This document shows, one piece after another, positions 17,088 through 25,563 of a stretch of 64,000 nucleotides of DNA. Source of the DNA: Agromyces mariniharenae (GTDB lineage: Bacteria > Actinomycetota > Actinomycetes > Actinomycetales > Microbacteriaceae); assembly GCF_008122505.1 (NCBI RefSeq), contig NZ_VSSB01000001.1:480891-544890 (forward strand), read 5' to 3'. The position numbers were made by a program, and so were the translations under genes. Every line of letters begins with the position of its first letter. The stretch's first letter is position 1. The notes under the pieces are model-generated. The model did no database searches, was not told where the DNA came from, and saw nothing but the letters and a program-made list of their open reading frames with translations.

Positions 17088-17870
17088 TCAGGCGAGGAAC
17101 GCCAGCGCCGCGTCCTTGAACGCGCGGGAGGTGAGCGTCGAGACGTGGTCGCGGCCGGGGATCGACACGTAGTCGGCGTCCCACTCGAGCGCGAGTTCGC
17201 GTGCACCCTGGGGCACGGGGTCGTCCTCGCCGGCGACGAACAGCGTCGGGATGTCGCCCGGGATCACGAGCGGCGCGCCCGAGACGCCCTCGATGCAGGC
17301 GAGGAGCGACTCGCGGTCGGCGCCGGCCGCGATCGCCGGGCGCAGGACCTGCTCGATGACGGGGTTGCGGGCGGGCTCGTCGCGCTCGAGCACGCCGCGT
17401 GCGTCGTCGAGGTCCCAGCTGGCGAAGAGCTCGTTCGGGCCCGCGCCGCCGATCACGACGCGCCGGACGCGCTCGGGCGCGAGCTCGGTGAGCGCCGACA
17501 CCACGCGGTTGCCCATCGAGTAGCCGACGACGTCGACCACGTCGACGCCCGCCGAATCGAGCACCGCGACGAGGTCGCCGCCGAGGCGCTCGGGCGCGTA
17601 GTCGTCGGCGTCGACCGGCTTGTCGCTGTCGCCGTGGCCGCGGAGGTCGACGTCGATCGCGGCGCGTCCGGCGTCGCGGAGCGACCGCACCCAGCCGGTG
17701 CCCTCCCACGTGACCGCGGCGTTCGAGGCGAAGCCGTGCACCAGGAGCACCGGCGGGCGCGGGGCATCCGCGGGTGCCGTAAGGTCGCCGTGCACGCGAT
17801 ACGCGATGAGCACCCCGTCGGGGCTCTCGGCGTGCAGCGTGGGGACGTCGGCGGCGCGCACCTGCCTCAC
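17088..17870 (-). CDS. Alpha/beta hydrolase
   Basis: The 260-residue protein has LLVHGFASNAAVTWEG (oxyanion region), the nucleophile elbow GYSMGNRV, PTLFVAGEDDP and the catalytic His in PGRDHVST. The length is standard for small esterase/lipase-like hydrolases. There is no signal peptide, so it acts in the cytosol. The GTG start overlaps the nicotinamidase TGA (GTGA). The substrate is not evident; the operon also holds a DD-carboxypeptidase and an M20 peptidase. Confidence 0.85.
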   Translation of the reverse strand: MRQVRAADVPTLHAESPDGVLIAYRVHGDLTAPADAPRPPVLLVHGFASNAAVTWEGTGWVRSLRDAGRAAIDVDLRGHGDSDKPVDADDYAPERLGGDLVAVLDSAGVDVVDVVGYSMGNRVVSALTELAPERVRRVVIGGAGPNELFASWDLDDARGVLERDEPARNPVIEQVLRPAIAAGADRESLLACIEGVSGAPLVIPGDIPTLFVAGEDDPVPQGARELALEWDADYVSIPGRDHVSTLTSRAFKDAALAFLA

Positions 17871-18469
17871 GCCGTCGCCTCGTCGAGCACCGAGGACTCC
17901 GTGATCTCGGCGCCCGCGTGGCCGAGCTCGGCGAGCGCGGCGTCCGAGCTCGCGGGGGTGACGCCCGCGACGAGGTCGGTGAACACGCGCACGTGGCGGC
18001 CGTGCTCGATGGCGTCGAGGCCGCTCGCCCGCACGCAGTAGTCGGTCGCGAGGCCGACGAGGTCGACATCGGTGATGCCGAGCTCGTCGAGGTGGTGCGC
18101 GACCGGGCGGCCGTCGTCGTCGATGCCCTCGAAGATCGAGTACGCCGGCACGCCCTGCCCCTTGCGCACGTGGATGTCGACGACCGACGCGTCGAACGCC
18201 GGGTGGTACTCGGCGCCGTCGCTGCCGGCGACGCAGTGCTCGGGCCACGTGTCGACGAAGTCGGGCTCGTCGTCGGTGGCGAAGTGCCCGCCGTTGTCGT
18301 TGTCGGCGTCGTGCCAGTCGCGCGACGCGACGACGACCTTGTAGACGTCGCGGTGCTTCTCGAGCAGCTCGGTCACGCCTGCGGCGACGGCCGCACCTCC
18401 CTGCACGCCCAGCGCGCCGCCCTCGGTGAAGTCGTTCTGCACGTCGATGATGAACAGTGCCCTCGTCAC
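17867..18469 (-). CDS. pncA: Nicotinamidase (isochorismatase-like)
   Basis: At 200 residues this has the nicotinamidase set: catalytic Asp in LFIIDVQNDF, metal-binding Asp and His in SRDWHDADNDNGGHF, HVRKGQG with the catalytic Lys, and nucleophile Cys in LATDYCVRASG. It converts nicotinamide to nicotinate for NAD salvage. GTG start with AAGGAG at good spacing. It lies 30 bp after an M20 peptidase and overlaps the alpha/beta hydrolase start. Confidence 0.9.
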   Translation of the reverse strand: MTRALFIIDVQNDFTEGGALGVQGGAAVAAGVTELLEKHRDVYKVVVASRDWHDADNDNGGHFATDDEPDFVDTWPEHCVAGSDGAEYHPAFDASVVDIHVRKGQGVPAYSIFEGIDDDGRPVAHHLDELGITDVDLVGLATDYCVRASGLDAIEHGRHVRVFTDLVAGVTPASSDAALAELGHAGAEITESSVLDEATA

Positions 18470-18499
18470 GGGTGCTCCTTCCGCTCTCCGGCCATCGCC

Positions 18500-19780
18500 C
18501 TACGGTCCATTCTCCCCACAGAATGCGCCGATGGCGCCAGCGACGACGTCGACGAGCCGCTCCAGCGAGTCCGCCGACACCCACTCCTCGTCGGCGTGCG
18601 CGCCACCGCCGACGGGGCCCACGAGCACCGCGGGGATCCCCGCGGCCGCGATGAGGCCGGCATCCGTCCACCACGGGTCGCCGCGACGCACGGCGGGCGC
18701 ACCGCTCGCGCGCTCGACCGATGCCAGCACCGCCCGCGCGATCGGGGACGCCGGCTCGGCCTCCATCCCCGGCCGCGCGACGAGCTCCACGACGCGGGCC
18801 GGCCGCGAGGGCGCGAGCACGCGCTCGAGCTCGGCGCCCGGATCGGGCTCGCCGGGCAGGGTGCGCCGTTCGACGACGAGCACGCAGCGGGCGGCGACGG
18901 TCGCGGCATCCGTGCCGCCCTCGATCGTCGCCACGCGCACGCTGCCGGCCCCGAGCAGCGGATGCCGCGGCCGCGCGCCGAGGTCGGCGGCGAGCGCGCG
19001 CAGGGCGACGAGTCCGTCGATCGCGTTGTCGATCGCGTCGATGCCGAGCTCGGGTTGCGACCCGTGCGCGGCTACGCCCTCGTACTCGACGCGGTACCAC
19101 GCGAAGCCGCGGTGCGCGAGGGTCACCTCGAGGTCGGTCGGCTCGAGCACGATCGCCCCGTCGGGGCGCGGCAGGGCGAGCCGAGCGGATGCCGCGCCGC
19201 CGGCCGCGCCCGCATCGTCGCCGTCCCCCGCATCCTCCGCGTCGAGCGCCGCCAGCAGCTCCTCCATGCCGACCGAGCCGAACTCCTCGTCGGACGCGAA
19301 CGCGAGCACGACGTCGCCGGGGAGGTCCTCGGGAGCGGCCGCCGCCGCGACCATCGCCGCGGCGAGCCCGCCCGCCATGTCGTAGGCGCCGCGGCCGGCG
19401 ATGCGGTCGGGATCGGGTCCGTGCGCGCCGGGCTCGTCGCCCGGGGCATCCGACCCGGCCGTGCCGGCGTCCGCGCCGGCGCCGGTCCCGCCCACGGTGT
19501 CCAGGTGGCCGGCGAGCAGCAGTGTGCGGCCGCCGCCCAGGCCGCGACGGCGCGCCAGCACGCTCGGCCGCGACGGATCCGCGCCGACCAGCCGCACGTC
19601 GAAGCCGCGCTCGGCCAGCCACGCGGCGACGAGCTCCGCGAGCTCCCGCTCGCCGGCGCCGCCGGGCACGAGCGACGGGTTGGTCGCGTCGACCGCCACG
19701 AGGCGGCGCGTGAGCGCCGCGACGTCGGCTCGCGGCATCCGCTGCTCGCCCGCCCTCGCCGTCGCGCCCGAGCCGGTCAT
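18500..19780 (-). CDS. M20 family metallopeptidase (ArgE/DapE-like)
   Basis: The 426-residue di-zinc hydrolase has LLLAGHLDTVGG (first metal His/Asp), GRGAYDMAGGLAAAM (bridging Asp), FASDEEFGSVG (catalytic Glu pair) and a late WTDAGLIAAAG segment. Low-complexity Ala/Gly/Asp insertions sit near residues 105-130 and 190-205. It probably removes an acyl or peptide group from an amino acid; the exact substrate is unknown. ATG overlaps the carboxypeptidase stop (ATGA), although MPRADVAALTRR shortly downstream could be the true start. Coupling with a DD-carboxypeptidase suggests recycling of wall peptides, an inference. Confidence 0.8.
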   Translation of the reverse strand: MTGSGATARAGEQRMPRADVAALTRRLVAVDATNPSLVPGGAGERELAELVAAWLAERGFDVRLVGADPSRPSVLARRRGLGGGRTLLLAGHLDTVGGTGAGADAGTAGSDAPGDEPGAHGPDPDRIAGRGAYDMAGGLAAAMVAAAAAPEDLPGDVVLAFASDEEFGSVGMEELLAALDAEDAGDGDDAGAAGGAASARLALPRPDGAIVLEPTDLEVTLAHRGFAWYRVEYEGVAAHGSQPELGIDAIDNAIDGLVALRALAADLGARPRHPLLGAGSVRVATIEGGTDAATVAARCVLVVERRTLPGEPDPGAELERVLAPSRPARVVELVARPGMEAEPASPIARAVLASVERASGAPAVRRGDPWWTDAGLIAAAGIPAVLVGPVGGGAHADEEWVSADSLERLVDVVAGAIGAFCGENGP

Positions 19781-21384
19781 GTGTTCGACAGGTTGTCGCC
19801 GCAGAGGAAGAAGCCGGTCGTGAGCGTGTCGATGGCCTGCTTGGTGTCGTCGGAGACGTCGCCGAGCGCGTAGATCGCGAAGGTGAGCGTCGCGCCGTCC
19901 TGCGCGCGGATGACGCCCGTGAGCGTATAGCCGGTCTCGATCCAGCCGGTCTTCGCCGAGACGGCGCCGTCGGCCACGGCGTTGTCGCCCGCGAACCGGT
20001 CGCTGTACGAGAGGGAGCCGCGCTGACCAGAGACCGGCAGGCCGTCCATGATGACGCCGAGGTTCGCCTCGCGGGCGTTGATCTTCACGAACAGCCGGGT
20101 GAGGTACGACGGCGGGACCGCATTGTTGTCGCTGAGACCCGAGCCGTCGACCACGGTGACGCCCGTGGTGTCGACGCCGTACGCGGCGAGACCCTGCAGC
20201 ACGCCCGCGTTGATCGCGCCGAACGTGTTGCCCGCACCCGTCTTGATGGCGACGAGGCGCCCGAGCATCTCGGCCACGGAGTTGTCGGAGACGACGAGGG
20301 CCTTGTCGATGAGCTGCGCCACGGTGGGCGACGAGACGGCTCCGAGCTGTGCCGCACCCGCGGGGGCGGTGCCGCGCTCGATCACCGAGATGCCGCCGAG
20401 CTCGCCGGCGAACGCGTCGCCGGCGCGACCGATGGGGTCGCCGCTGCGCCAGGAGGTCTCGGCGTTCGGGTCGTCGCGGTCGCCGTCGACCTGCAGCGCC
20501 GTGATGTTCGACATGTAGCCGTACTCGCGCTCCGCCGGGTCCCAACTGGGCTCCCATTCGTCGCCGCCGAAGTAGCTCGCATCGAGGATCAGCTTGGTGA
20601 GCGGCGGGTTCGACGGGTCGGCGTCCCATGCCGCGCGCACCTGCGCGGCGAGGTCGTCGAGGTGCGCAGCACCCGGGTAGACGGTCTCGTCGCCGCTCGA
20701 GGTGCGCGAGAGCGTCACGTCGCCGCCGCCGACGAGCACGACCGAGCCGGGCTCCGAGCCCTTCACGACGGTCGTCGTGGCGCGGTAGTCGGGGCCGAGC
20801 ACCGAGAGGGCCGCGGCCGACGTGAGCACCTTCATGACGCTCGCGGTGCGCGACGCCGTGCTGCCGCCTCGGTCGTAGAGCACCTCGCCCGTCGTGGCGT
20901 TCACGACCTGCGCCTGCAGGTTCGCGAGGCGGCCGTCGGCGGCGCGGTCGCCGACCGAGCAGGTGCGGATCCGGCTCGCGGCCGCGGCGGACGCGGGCGC
21001 CGGGCGGGCCGGGTCGGCGGTGGGCGTGGGGGTCGACGTGGCGGCGGTGGCCTCGACGCGGTCGCCGCCCGCGACGACGGCGCCGGCGAACACGGCCCCC
21101 GTTCCGAGCAGCGCGAGCGCGACCGCGCCGGCGGTGATCGAGAGCGCGAGGCGGTGCCTGCGTGCGAACGCGGCGACGGATGCCCCGAACCCCTGCCGGT
21201 GGGCCGTGGGCCCGGCCGCGGCGTCGACGGGCCCGGCCGCGGCGTCGACGGGTCCGGCCGGTCCTGCGGGGTCGACCTGCCCAGCAGGCTCGAGCGGGCC
21301 GACGGGGTCACCCGACGGACGGGCGTCGCCCGCGGGGTCGCCCGACGGACGGGCGTCGCCCGCGGCATCCGTTTCGTCGACCAT
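19777..21384 (-). CDS. D-alanyl-D-alanine carboxypeptidase (PBP4/DacB type), membrane-anchored
   Basis: This 535-residue class C penicillin-binding protein has SVMK (S182/K185), SDN in VVSDNSVAEML and KTG in GAVSAKTGWIETG, the three active-site motifs. A cytoplasmic N-tail of about 80 residues rich in Pro, Gly, Asp and Ala is followed by one membrane helix (LSITAGAVALALLGTGAVFA) and a Thr/Pro/Ala linker, placing the catalytic part outside. It trims or cuts peptidoglycan stem peptides. TACAAT ends 7 nt before the ATG, so the mRNA may be leaderless. It is the first gene of a four-gene operon. Confidence 0.9.
   Translation of the reverse strand: MVDETDAAGDARPSGDPAGDARPSGDPVGPLEPAGQVDPAGPAGPVDAAAGPVDAAAGPTAHRQGFGASVAAFARRHRLALSITAGAVALALLGTGAVFAGAVVAGGDRVEATAATSTPTPTADPARPAPASAAAASRIRTCSVGDRAADGRLANLQAQVVNATTGEVLYDRGGSTASRTASVMKVLTSAAALSVLGPDYRATTTVVKGSEPGSVVLVGGGDVTLSRTSSGDETVYPGAAHLDDLAAQVRAAWDADPSNPPLTKLILDASYFGGDEWEPSWDPAEREYGYMSNITALQVDGDRDDPNAETSWRSGDPIGRAGDAFAGELGGISVIERGTAPAGAAQLGAVSSPTVAQLIDKALVVSDNSVAEMLGRLVAIKTGAGNTFGAINAGVLQGLAAYGVDTTGVTVVDGSGLSDNNAVPPSYLTRLFVKINAREANLGVIMDGLPVSGQRGSLSYSDRFAGDNAVADGAVSAKTGWIETGYTLTGVIRAQDGATLTFAIYALGDVSDDTKQAIDTLTTGFFLCGDNLSNT
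21208..21249. repeat. 21-bp tandem repeat in the DacB N-tail
   Basis: Two perfect 21-bp units (21208-21228 and 21229-21249) encode the repeated AAAGPVD segment; a degenerate third unit follows. It lies in the cytoplasmic, low-complexity part of the carboxypeptidase gene and keeps frame. Confidence 0.8.
21311..21365. repeat. 30-bp-period direct repeat in the DacB N-tail
   Basis: A 25-bp sequence at 21311-21335 recurs exactly at 21341-21365, encoding two GDARPSGDP-like units near the N-terminus. The period is ten codons, so copy changes would not shift frame. Confidence 0.8.
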
Positions 21385-21391
21385 TCGGGGA

Positions 21392-21397
21392 ATTGTA
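21392..21397 (-). promoter_or_regulatory. -10 box of the dacB operon, leaderless type
   Basis: On the minus strand TACAAT ends 7 nt before the carboxypeptidase ATG (21384). The sequence between has no Shine-Dalgarno, so transcription probably begins at the start codon. Confidence 0.5.
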
Positions 21398-21447
21398 CGC
21401 GGCGGCCCGCAGCGGAACCTGACCGTCGCCCGAACGCCGGCTGACCG

Positions 21448-22431
21448 TCACTCGCCCGGGTAGCGCAGCCCGATCTGCTCGCGGATCGCGTCGAGCGTGC
21501 CCATGATCGCGACCGACTCGTCGATCGTGAGCAGGTCGCCCCGCAGGTCGCCCTCGGCGACGAGCCGCTCGACGGCCTCCGCCTGGAAGTGCATGCCGCG
21601 GCCGGTGACCTCGGAGCGGAACTCCTCGAGCACGGCGCCGTCGGCGTCGATCACGCGGAAGCTCGTGGGGGTGTACCAGACGGGGTCGATCTCGATGCGC
21701 GCCTCCGTGCCGATCACGACGGCGGTGTTCGGTCCGAGCGTGTCGGTCGCCGACAGCATCGAGGCGACGCGACCCCCGTCGTAGCCGAAGATGTTCGCGA
21801 TCTGCGCATCGGCACCCGTGTCCTTGAAGGTGGCGGTCGACTGGATCGTGAGCGGCGCGCCGAACAGGTCCCACGAGAACGAGACGGGGTAGACGCCGAG
21901 GTCGAGCAGCGCGCCGCCGCCGAGCTCGAGCGCGTTGATGCGGTGCGCGGGGTCGGCGGAGAGCTTCTGGGTGTGGTCGACGATGAGGGTGCGCACCTCG
22001 CCCAGCGTGCCCTCGGCGATGATCTCGCGCACGCGGGCCATGTGCGGAAGGTAGCGGGTCCACATCGCCTCGAGGGCGAGGAGCCCGCGCGAAGCGGCGA
22101 GGTCGGCGATCTCCTGCGCCTCACGGGCGTTCACCGTGAACGGCTTCTCGACGAGCACGTGCTTGCCCGCCTCGAGCAGGAGGCGCGCGGCGCCCGCGTG
22201 CAGCGGGTGCGGCGTCGATACGTACACCACGTCGACCTCGGGGTCGCCGGCGAGTGACTCGTAGCTGCCGTGCGCGTTCGGGATCTCGAACTCGGCGGCG
22301 AACGCGTCCGCGGACGCCTGGGTGCGGGAGCCCACCGCCTGGACGGTGAAGCCGTTGAGCCGCAGGTCGTTCGTGAAGGCGTGGGCGATGCCGCCCGTCG
22401 CGAGGATGCCCCAGCGCAGTCGATCGGTCAT
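21448..22431 (-). CDS. Gfo/Idh/MocA family oxidoreductase
   Basis: The 327-residue protein has the N-terminal NAD(P) fold (RWGILATGGIAHAFTNDL) and the family EKP motif in KHVLVEKPFTV. LGGGALLDLGVYPVSF carries the catalytic-site Asp found in dehydrogenases of this family, and the C-terminal half is alpha/beta. Members oxidise or reduce sugars, inositol or trans-dihydrodiols; the substrate is not clear. Its upstream TAGGCT lies exactly 6 nt from the ATG, indicating a leaderless mRNA. Monocistronic. Confidence 0.88.
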   Translation of the reverse strand: MTDRLRWGILATGGIAHAFTNDLRLNGFTVQAVGSRTQASADAFAAEFEIPNAHGSYESLAGDPEVDVVYVSTPHPLHAGAARLLLEAGKHVLVEKPFTVNAREAQEIADLAASRGLLALEAMWTRYLPHMARVREIIAEGTLGEVRTLIVDHTQKLSADPAHRINALELGGGALLDLGVYPVSFSWDLFGAPLTIQSTATFKDTGADAQIANIFGYDGGRVASMLSATDTLGPNTAVVIGTEARIEIDPVWYTPTSFRVIDADGAVLEEFRSEVTGRGMHFQAEAVERLVAEGDLRGDLLTIDESVAIMGTLDAIREQIGLRYPGE

Positions 22432-22437
22432 GGCGCC

Positions 22438-22443
22438 AGCCTA
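22438..22443 (-). promoter_or_regulatory. -10 box of leaderless Gfo/Idh promoter
   Basis: TAGGCT on the minus strand is separated from the ATG at 22431 by GGCGCC, six bases. There is no Shine-Dalgarno. Confidence 0.55.
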
Positions 22444-22563
22444 GTGCCGCCGCGAGAGCGCGATCAGGCTGCGACGCGGCACCGCCGGTCACGACGCTTC
22501 CCGGGTCGCTGCGCCAGAGTCAAGGGATTGCCCGAGATCGGCGCGACTGTTTTCGTGGACCCC

Positions 22564-22914
22564 ATGGAACGGATCTACTACGCCGGCGACCGCTTCCTGA
22601 CGGGCACGGAGGTGGCACGAGCCCTCGTCGAGTACGCCGCGGCGCTCGCGCGGCAGGGGTCGGCTGCGGCGATCGAGATCCCCGTGCGACACACCGACGG
22701 AACGCTCGGCGTGGTCAACTTCCTCGTCGGACCCGCGAGCCAGCTCGTCACGGAGTCGCTCGACGGCGACGCGGGCGAGGAGATCGTCGACGAGCCGCTC
22801 GTCGCCCGCCTGCGCGCGCTCACCGCCGATCTCGCGCCGATGCACCCGGTGGCACGGCCCTCGGCGGTCGAGCCCGAGGGCACGTCGGGGTACGACTGGA
22901 CCGACGAGGTCTGA
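22564..22914 (+). CDS. Small conserved-looking hypothetical protein (116 aa)
   Basis: The protein starts MERIYYAGDRFLTGTEVARA and ends EGTSGYDWTDEV. It is acidic, with no signal peptide or membrane helix. I do not recognise a characterised family, but the phrase YYAGDRFLTG and the neighbouring minus-strand pair resemble small proteins I associate with Microbacteriaceae. ATG 22564 is chosen as the first Met; a GTG at 22555 is possible, and no Shine-Dalgarno is clear for either. It converges on the next gene with 28 bp between them. Confidence 0.6.
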   Translation: MERIYYAGDRFLTGTEVARALVEYAAALARQGSAAAIEIPVRHTDGTLGVVNFLVGPASQLVTESLDGDAGEEIVDEPLVARLRALTADLAPMHPVARPSAVEPEGTSGYDWTDEV

Positions 22915-22942
22915 GCCGCCCCGCCGGCCGGCGCCCGGGCCG

Positions 22943-23287
22943 CTACTCGACCGGGACCGGCTCGCCGTCGGGGCCGATCTCGCCCTGCGTGGCCGTCGTC
23001 ACCGTGCCCGCGCCCCGGGCGTCGCCCTCCGCCGCCGCGGCAGCGGCGTCCACCTCCCCGGGCCGCGCCGGCTCGACGGGGTCGGGCGGGATCGGCAGGA
23101 TGGCGATGGGGATGCCCGGGCCGACGAGCAGCTCGGCCGGCTGGGGCCGGCCCTCGCCGTGGTTGACCGAGATCCAGGTGGCGACTCCGGTGCGATGCGC
23201 CGCCTCGATCTCCTCCTTCATCTGGTCGAAGTCCTCCTGGCCGACCGAGAAGTCCCGTCCGGCGTAGATGATGCCGATGCGCTTCAT
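22943..23287 (-). CDS. Hypothetical protein (114 aa), partner of the DUF7882-like gene
   Basis: It begins MKRIGIIYAGRDFSVGQEDF, with HRTGVATWISVNHGEGRPQP and a proline- and alanine-rich acidic tail after about residue 70. The front half may be a small alpha/beta domain. The function is unknown. Its ATG overlaps the upstream stop by ATGA and has GGGAG nearby, so it is co-translated with the 108-residue protein. Confidence 0.65.
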   Translation of the reverse strand: MKRIGIIYAGRDFSVGQEDFDQMKEEIEAAHRTGVATWISVNHGEGRPQPAELLVGPGIPIAILPIPPDPVEPARPGEVDAAAAAAEGDARGAGTVTTATQGEIGPDGEPVPVE

Positions 23288-23610
23288 GACTCCCGCTCTC
23301 CGCCGGCCCCCGTGTCCTCGGGCTCGGGCATCAGGTGCAACCCGCTCGGCGAGTTCGCCGCGCTCATCAGCAGGTCGATCCACGCGCGGTTGATCGACGG
23401 CTGGCGCCCGCCGGCGTACTTGAAGTGGAGCGGGATGGTCGGATGCAGCCACAGCGTGCTGCGGCCGTCGCCGATGGCGGGGTCGTCCCGCCAGCTGAAG
23501 TAGAACGACTCGGCCCGACGGAGCTTCGCCCCGATCACCAGCTGCAGGTGGGCGAGGACGCGGTCGTCGAAGTCGACGGTGAGGGTGGAGTCGTAGGTGA
23601 GTTTGCCCAT
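23284..23610 (-). CDS. DUF7882-like small protein (108 aa)
   Basis: The sequence opens MGKLTYDSTLTVDFDDRVLA and continues HLQLVIGAKLRRAESFYFSW, SRTLWLHPTIPLHFKY-like text (STLWLHPTIPLHFKY) and INRAWIDLLMSAANSPSGL. This fits a small beta-rich family frequent in Microbacteriaceae (DUF7882 as I recall it). GGAGG precedes the ATG. Members sometimes carry misleading DNA-ligase names. The function is unknown. It is the first gene of a two-gene unit divergent from the SGNH genes; the 240 bp between holds promoters for both. Confidence 0.7.
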   Translation of the reverse strand: MGKLTYDSTLTVDFDDRVLAHLQLVIGAKLRRAESFYFSWRDDPAIGDGRSTLWLHPTIPLHFKYAGGRQPSINRAWIDLLMSAANSPSGLHLMPEPEDTGAGGERES

Positions 23611-23838
23611 CGGGCCTCCGATGCTCGAACTCGCGGTCGATCGGGTCATCGACACGTCGGACGTGCCGCAAGGATAACGAGCCTCCGTCCGCGCCGCGCC
23701 CCCTTGACGGGGCCCGGCGTTCATGCGTCCGCATCGCGCTCGCAACGGGGGCGTCCGCACGCAGGTGTCGGGTCGACGAGCCCGGGCGACGTACGTCCGC
23801 CCCCGAACTGGGTCGCGCGGGATCACGCGCTCAGGCAC

Positions 23839-23844
23839 TACCCT
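23839..23844 (+). promoter_or_regulatory. -10 box of leaderless SGNH promoter
   Basis: TACCCT ends six bases before the ATG at 23851 with no Shine-Dalgarno between, matching the recurring spacing seen at other genes in the window. Confidence 0.45.
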
Positions 23845-23850
23845 CCGTGC

Positions 23851-24648
23851 ATGACAACGCTGTCGAGTTCCCGGCGTGTCGCGACGCTCGCCAGCGCTTC
23901 GATCCTCGTCGCCTCGGCGACGGTCTTCGGCGCTCTGCCCGCCCACGCGGCACCCGGTGGCCCGGGCCCCTCCCCCGACAAGTCGTCCTATGCCGCCCTC
24001 GGCGACTCGTACGCCGCCGGCGTCGGCGGCGGCGACTACCTCGACCTGTGCCTCACGAGCCCGAACGGCTACGCGGCCGATCTCGCCGATGATCCCGGCC
24101 GGGCCCAGCACTCGTCGCTGCGCGGCTGCGTCGGTGCCTCCGTCGACGACGTCGCGGCGGACCAGCTCGGCGGACTCGACCTGCGCACCCGGCTCATCAC
24201 GTTCACGGCCGGCGCCAACGACCTCGGCCTCGAGGCGGTCACGATCGCCTGCCTGACCGGAACGCCGGAGCAGTGCCAGGCCGCCGTGCAGGCCGCCCTG
24301 GCGAACCTCGCCCCGCTCGCGCAGGACCTCGTCACGACCTTCGCGACCGTCCGGGCGTCCGCGCCGAAGGCGACCGTCGTGGTCACGGGCTATCCGCTCC
24401 TGCTCGATCCCGCCATCCCGCAGTCGGCGTTCGTGAACAACGGCGTGATCGCCCTCAACCGGGTGATCGCGGCGGCGACCCTGGCCTCGGGCCCGGGATT
24501 CCAGTACGTCGACGTGGTCGACGCCTTCGCCGGCCACGGCATCGGATCGGCCGATCCGTGGATCATCCCGCCGCCCTCGCTCGAGGCGTTCCACCCGACC
24601 CCGGCCGGGTACCTGGCATACGCGAACACGATCCGGGCCGCACTGTGA
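23851..24648 (+). CDS. Secreted SGNH/GDSL hydrolase 1
   Basis: The 265-residue protein has a signal peptide ending near ALPAHA-AP (residue 35). Block I is AALGDSYAAGVGGGD with the nucleophile Ser, block III TAGANDLGLE, and the Asp/His block DPWIIPPPSLEAFHPTPAGY. Cys pairs suggest disulfides typical of the Streptomyces-type lipase/esterase group. It probably deacylates lipids or surface glycans outside the cell. Its stop overlaps the GTG of a second, related SGNH gene. Confidence 0.88.
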   Translation: MTTLSSSRRVATLASASILVASATVFGALPAHAAPGGPGPSPDKSSYAALGDSYAAGVGGGDYLDLCLTSPNGYAADLADDPGRAQHSSLRGCVGASVDDVAADQLGGLDLRTRLITFTAGANDLGLEAVTIACLTGTPEQCQAAVQAALANLAPLAQDLVTTFATVRASAPKATVVVTGYPLLLDPAIPQSAFVNNGVIALNRVIAAATLASGPGFQYVDVVDAFAGHGIGSADPWIIPPPSLEAFHPTPAGYLAYANTIRAAL

Positions 24649-25538
24649 TCCGCGCGGAACGCGAGCCGGCGACCCGTCGGCTCGCCCTGATCGGCGCCGC
24701 GCTCCTCGCCGCCGCGACGCTCGCCCTCGGCGCAGCGGTCGCAGGTCCAGCGGATGCCGCGACGGCAGCGGTCTCGGCCGGCAAGCCCGACAAGCCCGGC
24801 AAGCCCCCGGGCGGCGGAGGCGGCGGCTCGGGCGGCGGCGGGACCACGGAACTCGAGTACGCCGCGGTCGGCGACTCGTTCGCCGCCGGAACCGGCGCAC
24901 GGCCGTACCTCGACACCGCCTGCAACCGCAGCTCGCTCGGCTACCCGAAGCTGCTCGACGCCGACGCGAACCTCCGGCTCACGGCGTTCCCGGCCTGCAC
25001 CGGTGCCTCCACCACGACCGTGATCTCCTCGCAGGTTCCGGCGATCCCGACGACCGCGAAGCGCGTGACGCTCACCGCGGTCGGCAACGACGTCGGGTTC
25101 TCGACGGTCATGCAGAACTGCTTCGTGATCGTCATCACAAGCTCGTGCCAGTCGAGCCTCGCCACCGCCGAGACCCTCATCGCGAACGGCACGGTGGCGG
25201 CGAACGTGGCCGCGGTGGTGCAGGCGATCCGCGCGCGGGCGCCCGAGGCGAAGGTCGTGGTGGCGGGGTATCCGCTCCTCTTCAACGAGCCCAGCGGCTA
25301 CACCTGGGCGGCGCGTGTGAACGTCGACACCGCCGCACTGAACGACGCCGTGGCGGCCGCCGCGGCGGCGAACGGCGCGGTGTTCGTCGACGTCGAGGCC
25401 GCGTTCGCCGGGCACGGGATCGGCAGCCGGAACGCGTGGATCAACGACTGGTCGTGGCTCGACACGACGATCGGCTTCCATCCGAACGCCACCGGCTACG
25501 CGGCATACGCGACGGAGATCCGGAAGGTCATCGGCTGA
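24645..25538 (+). CDS. Secreted SGNH/GDSL hydrolase 2 (tandem paralogue)
   Basis: This 297-residue paralogue starts GTG within the previous stop (GTGA). A signal peptide ends near PADA-AT (about residue 39), followed by a Lys/Pro/Gly linker with a poly-Gly stretch. Block I is YAAVGDSFAAGTG, block III LTAVGNDVGFS, and the end GFHPNATGYAAYATEIRKVIG carries the His. The linker and a different Cys pattern set it apart from copy 1, so the two may have different substrates. A strong terminator follows. Confidence 0.88.
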   Translation: MIRAEREPATRRLALIGAALLAAATLALGAAVAGPADAATAAVSAGKPDKPGKPPGGGGGGSGGGGTTELEYAAVGDSFAAGTGARPYLDTACNRSSLGYPKLLDADANLRLTAFPACTGASTTTVISSQVPAIPTTAKRVTLTAVGNDVGFSTVMQNCFVIVITSSCQSSLATAETLIANGTVAANVAAVVQAIRARAPEAKVVVAGYPLLFNEPSGYTWAARVNVDTAALNDAVAAAAAANGAVFVDVEAAFAGHGIGSRNAWINDWSWLDTTIGFHPNATGYAAYATEIRKVIG

Positions 25539-25563
25539 TCGTCGAGCCTGCACCGCACCGACG

